Below, piece by piece: positions 61,610-64,000 of a stretch of 64,000 bases of DNA. The DNA is from Nissolia schottii (Eukaryota > Streptophyta > Magnoliopsida > Fabales > Fabaceae). Below the pieces are notes generated by a model. It saw nothing but the letters and a program-made list of their open reading frames with translations. It searched no databases and was not told the origin of the DNA. The position numbers and the translations under genes were made by a program. How positions within the stretch are numbered: position 1 is the stretch's first letter; each line of letters begins with the position of its first letter. The stretch is from NCBI GenBank assembly GCA_003254905.1, contig QANU01006283.1, positions 716,971-780,970 of the forward strand. Direction: 5' to 3'.

Positions 61610-61745
61610 GACTCGCTTCAGATGCTTGGGTTCATTTTGTTAGGAAAGATGATAGGGCTATTTGCATTTATTGCGACAAATCATATGCTTATAGTGGTGC
61701 TAAAGGTCATAACACTACAAACCTCAAATAGAGTGGCTGATAAGA
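61610..61745 (+). pseudogene. BED zinc-finger fragment (hAT transposase-type)
   Basis: The frame reads S-D-A-W-V-H-F-V-R-K-D-D-R-A-I-C-I-Y-C-D-K-S-Y-A, followed by G-H-N-T-T-N-L-K and a stop. The W..F..C-x2-C...H layout matches the zf-BED domain of hAT transposases and domesticated relatives. Upstream in another frame is a Ser/Thr-rich stretch with stops. It is an isolated relic just upstream of the P450 pseudogene. Confidence 0.55.
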
Positions 61746-61967
61746 TGTAAAATTTGATTGTTTTCAGAAAGCAAATTAAGCGATGATGGGCTGTGTCAAT
61801 GAGCTGAATTTAGCCAAAAACAATGTAAGATTTCACGTTGTAAAATGATATATAATCATTGATGTGTTTCCCTTTAGATTTCACTTCATAAATACATTTT
61901 TTTTGACAATGTTAACGTAGAAGCTTAGTGTTATCACAAATAATGTATTTTACCATTAAGTCTCCTT

Positions 61968-62883
61968 CGATGCATACTAATCAGAAAAATGCAAAACAAG
62001 CAGCCTCTCCATCTTCCACCGGGACCGCCATCCCTACCCATCATAGGACACCTCCACCTCCTTTCCCTAACACCCCACCGCGACTCTACAACATCTTAAC
62101 CCGCTATGCGAAAAACATGATAGTCGTAGGACAATTAATATTTGTGGCTCCTTTAATTAGATCTGCATAATTTTTTTGGGAAAAAAAAAATTATTCTAAT
62201 TTCTTAGATCTGCATAATGTCAATTTGCAGGATATACTTGTGGCAGGAACCGACACGACTGCTGGAACTATGGATTGGGCTATGGCAGAGTTAATCAAGA
62301 ACCCAAGTATAATGGAGAAAGCTAGGCAAGACATAGATGAGACGATTGGAAAGAACATGATAGTGAATGAAACAGATGTTGTTGTCAACCTTCCTTATAT
62401 TCAAGCCATAGTGAAAGAAACGTTAAGAATTCACCAATCAACTCCATTAATTTCGAGGGAATCTTCTGAAAGGACTACAGTTCGTGGTTATGACATTCCA
62501 GCCAAGACTCGATTGTTTATCAATTTATGGGCAATTGGTAGGGACCCCAATCACTGGGAGAGCCCACTTGAGTTTAGGCCCACGAGGTTTATTGGTAAAG
62601 AGAGGAATAATATTGGGCTTAGTCAATTCGACGTTATGGGACAACATTTTGAGTTTATCCCATTCAGGATTGGAAGAAGAATGTGCCCTGGAACTTCACT
62701 GGCGTTGTAGGTTGTGCATGCGAATCTATAGCTGCTATGATTCAGTGCTTTGAGTGGAAGCTTATTGATGGTGGCAAAAGGATCCAAATTGACATGGAAG
62801 AGAGGTCCGGGCTTACAGTTCCCAGGGATCGCCAAATCATTTGTATTCCTGTCCCAAGGCTTGATCCATTTCCTTCTATATGA
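61968..62883 (+). pseudogene. CYP93A: CYP93A pseudogene (copy 3)
   Basis: Two blocks match copies 1 and 2. The first (61968-62108) is the middle of exon 1, with [13 protein letters not shown]. It then jumps into DNA resembling intron 2 of copy 2 (word AATATTTGTGGCT at about 62138). The rest of exon 1, intron 1 and exon 2 are missing. Exon 3 (62231-62883) keeps A-G-T-D-T-T, E-T-L-R and R-M-C-P-G, but has an extra codon (V-V-V-N), a changed haem-loop residue (Gly to Arg before I-G-R-R), a TAG stop at 62708-62710 after S-L-A-L, and a small insertion at about 62728 that shifts frame. The start codon is gone. It cannot make a P450. Confidence 0.93.
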
Positions 62884-63099
62884 TTATTTGTTTTTCTTTT
62901 CGACAAAAATAAATAAGTTAAGGTGGATATTCAAATCAATTGTGTTCATTCTTCTTGTCCAAAGCTTTCTGAATTTGCTCCCTAATTGGAAGTACAAGTC
63001 ACTCTGGTTTTTTTTTTTTATTTATTTTTTACCAAAGATAGTTTTATGATATGAATTTTCACGATAAGTATATCGCGTCATATAAGTGATAAAACCGAG

Positions 63100-64000
63100 T
63101 ATAATATATTCATGTTTTCGATCCCACACAGACAAATTAATTGCGCAAATTAATCGATAATTATGAGTATTGAAAGAAAATGATGTTTTTGTTGATTTGA
63201 AGAATGAAAAATAAACAGAAAATTCAATAATTATAAAGACAATGAAAAATGGTTCATTCAGATGATAAAGGGATTAGGGTACTTGATTTCACCTATGCTA
63301 ATTTTACTAATTCTAATCTCAGTTATTCAGTTCTTGCTTGACTCAGTTAACAATCATAAATATTCTTTTAATCACTAACCTCTCTTGATAGTTAGTGACT
63401 TTCTTTCAACCTAGCCGATTACCTAAGCTCTTAGCATGAACAAGCTAGACCAAACCATTATAACGTTTTATGATTTCTCTAACACGATTGCACAACCCGC
63501 CCAAATTAATTGTAGTTAGCGCATGGTTAATTCCCTACTTGCACTCTTGTGCTCCTTTTCTCAAATTGCATACAAGACTCGGGTTCATATGATTGATGAT
63601 TATAGGCAACCAAAGCATTATGAATATATAGAAGAATTAACTTAAACAAAAAACAAAAAAAAACTGAATAACCTCAAATTAAAATTATATAAATAACATA
63701 AGCTACATCAGGACCCCAACCTAGAAAGGATTAGTTCATCTTTAAATTAGAAAACAACATGTAAAGAAAAAGAGAGAGAGAGAAGAACACTACATCAAAA
63801 TGACGAACAAGGAATGATGACGCTCCTTAATTAATCCTCTTTGTAACTCTCAAATCCTCTCCCTAAACTCTATTCTAAGTGATTTCTAGCTGCAAATGAT
63901 GATTTTCCTCTACTCTTCTCGTCCCCTTTTATAGCCTCAGCTCCAAGTCAAAAAGCGTGTTGATCCTGTGTTGGATTCCCCGTTGAAGCTCACCAGCTAC
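63100..64000 (-). repeat. LTR-like repeat truncated by the window end
   Basis: The last ~200 bases match 15300-15500 (same family as the Copia-relic insertion), with CCCCTTTTATA giving a minus-strand TATA box. The preceding stretch contains words common in legume retrotransposon LTRs, but I cannot define its start. Nothing protein-coding is seen. Confidence 0.5.

Overview
This is a plant nuclear window, most likely from a legume close to soybean. The evidence is GT-AG introns, an AT-rich background, two CYP93A-type cytochrome P450 genes (a family best known from soybean isoflavonoid metabolism), a tonoplast-type ALMT, a seed/ABA-type dehydrin, a chloroplast ycf2 fragment in nuclear DNA and many plant transposon families. 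Most of the 64 kb is nested transposon debris. Only four protein genes look intact.

Layout. 0-6 kb: a FAR1-like scrap, a ~210 bp tandem duplication, an intact Y2K dehydrin gene on the minus strand (2434-3018) with G-box/ABRE elements, and a SINE with a perfect 13 bp target duplication. 6-20 kb: a hAT MITE, a Mutator-like MITE, an LTR-flanked element whose 5' LTR is split by a 1.7 kb hAT-like element and whose cargo is an antisense plant-mobile-domain (PMD) pseudogene, a dead Copia element (itself interrupted), and an RNase H pseudogene cut by a MITE. 20.3-24.3 kb: an intact six-exon ALMT gene. 25-30.4 kb: a 5'-truncated SINE, a second dead Copia lacking most of its reverse transcriptase, and a hAT MITE. 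30.9-32.7 kb: CYP93A copy 1. 36.9-42.4 kb: a seven-exon TPS-b terpene synthase on the minus strand, with one frameshift, one in-frame stop, and a ~1 kb ycf2 insertion plus an LTR-like piece in intron 3. 43-49 kb: MITE duplicates, AT-rich tandem repeats and a 4.2 kb CACTA element with clear termini. 49.8-56 kb: a split segmental duplication, an element-like block with arrays of short degenerate repeats around a 0.5 kb trinucleotide tract, and a Mutator-like element with long inverted termini. 56.9-59.1 kb: CYP93A copy 2. 61.6-62.9 kb: a BED-finger scrap and a CYP93A pseudogene with a large internal deletion. 63-64 kb: the start of another LTR-like repeat.

How the genes relate. The three P450 copies are local duplicates with shared promoter and intron positions. 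The TPS lies between copies 1 and 2, so the region resembles a terpene/P450 neighbourhood, but the TPS is broken as read here and nothing in the sequence shows that the enzymes share a pathway. The dehydrin (desiccation protection) and the ALMT (anion/malate transport) are ordinary single genes. The most interesting material is P450 copy 1, which carries Ala in place of the conserved I-helix Thr, together with the clearly dated nesting of transposons.
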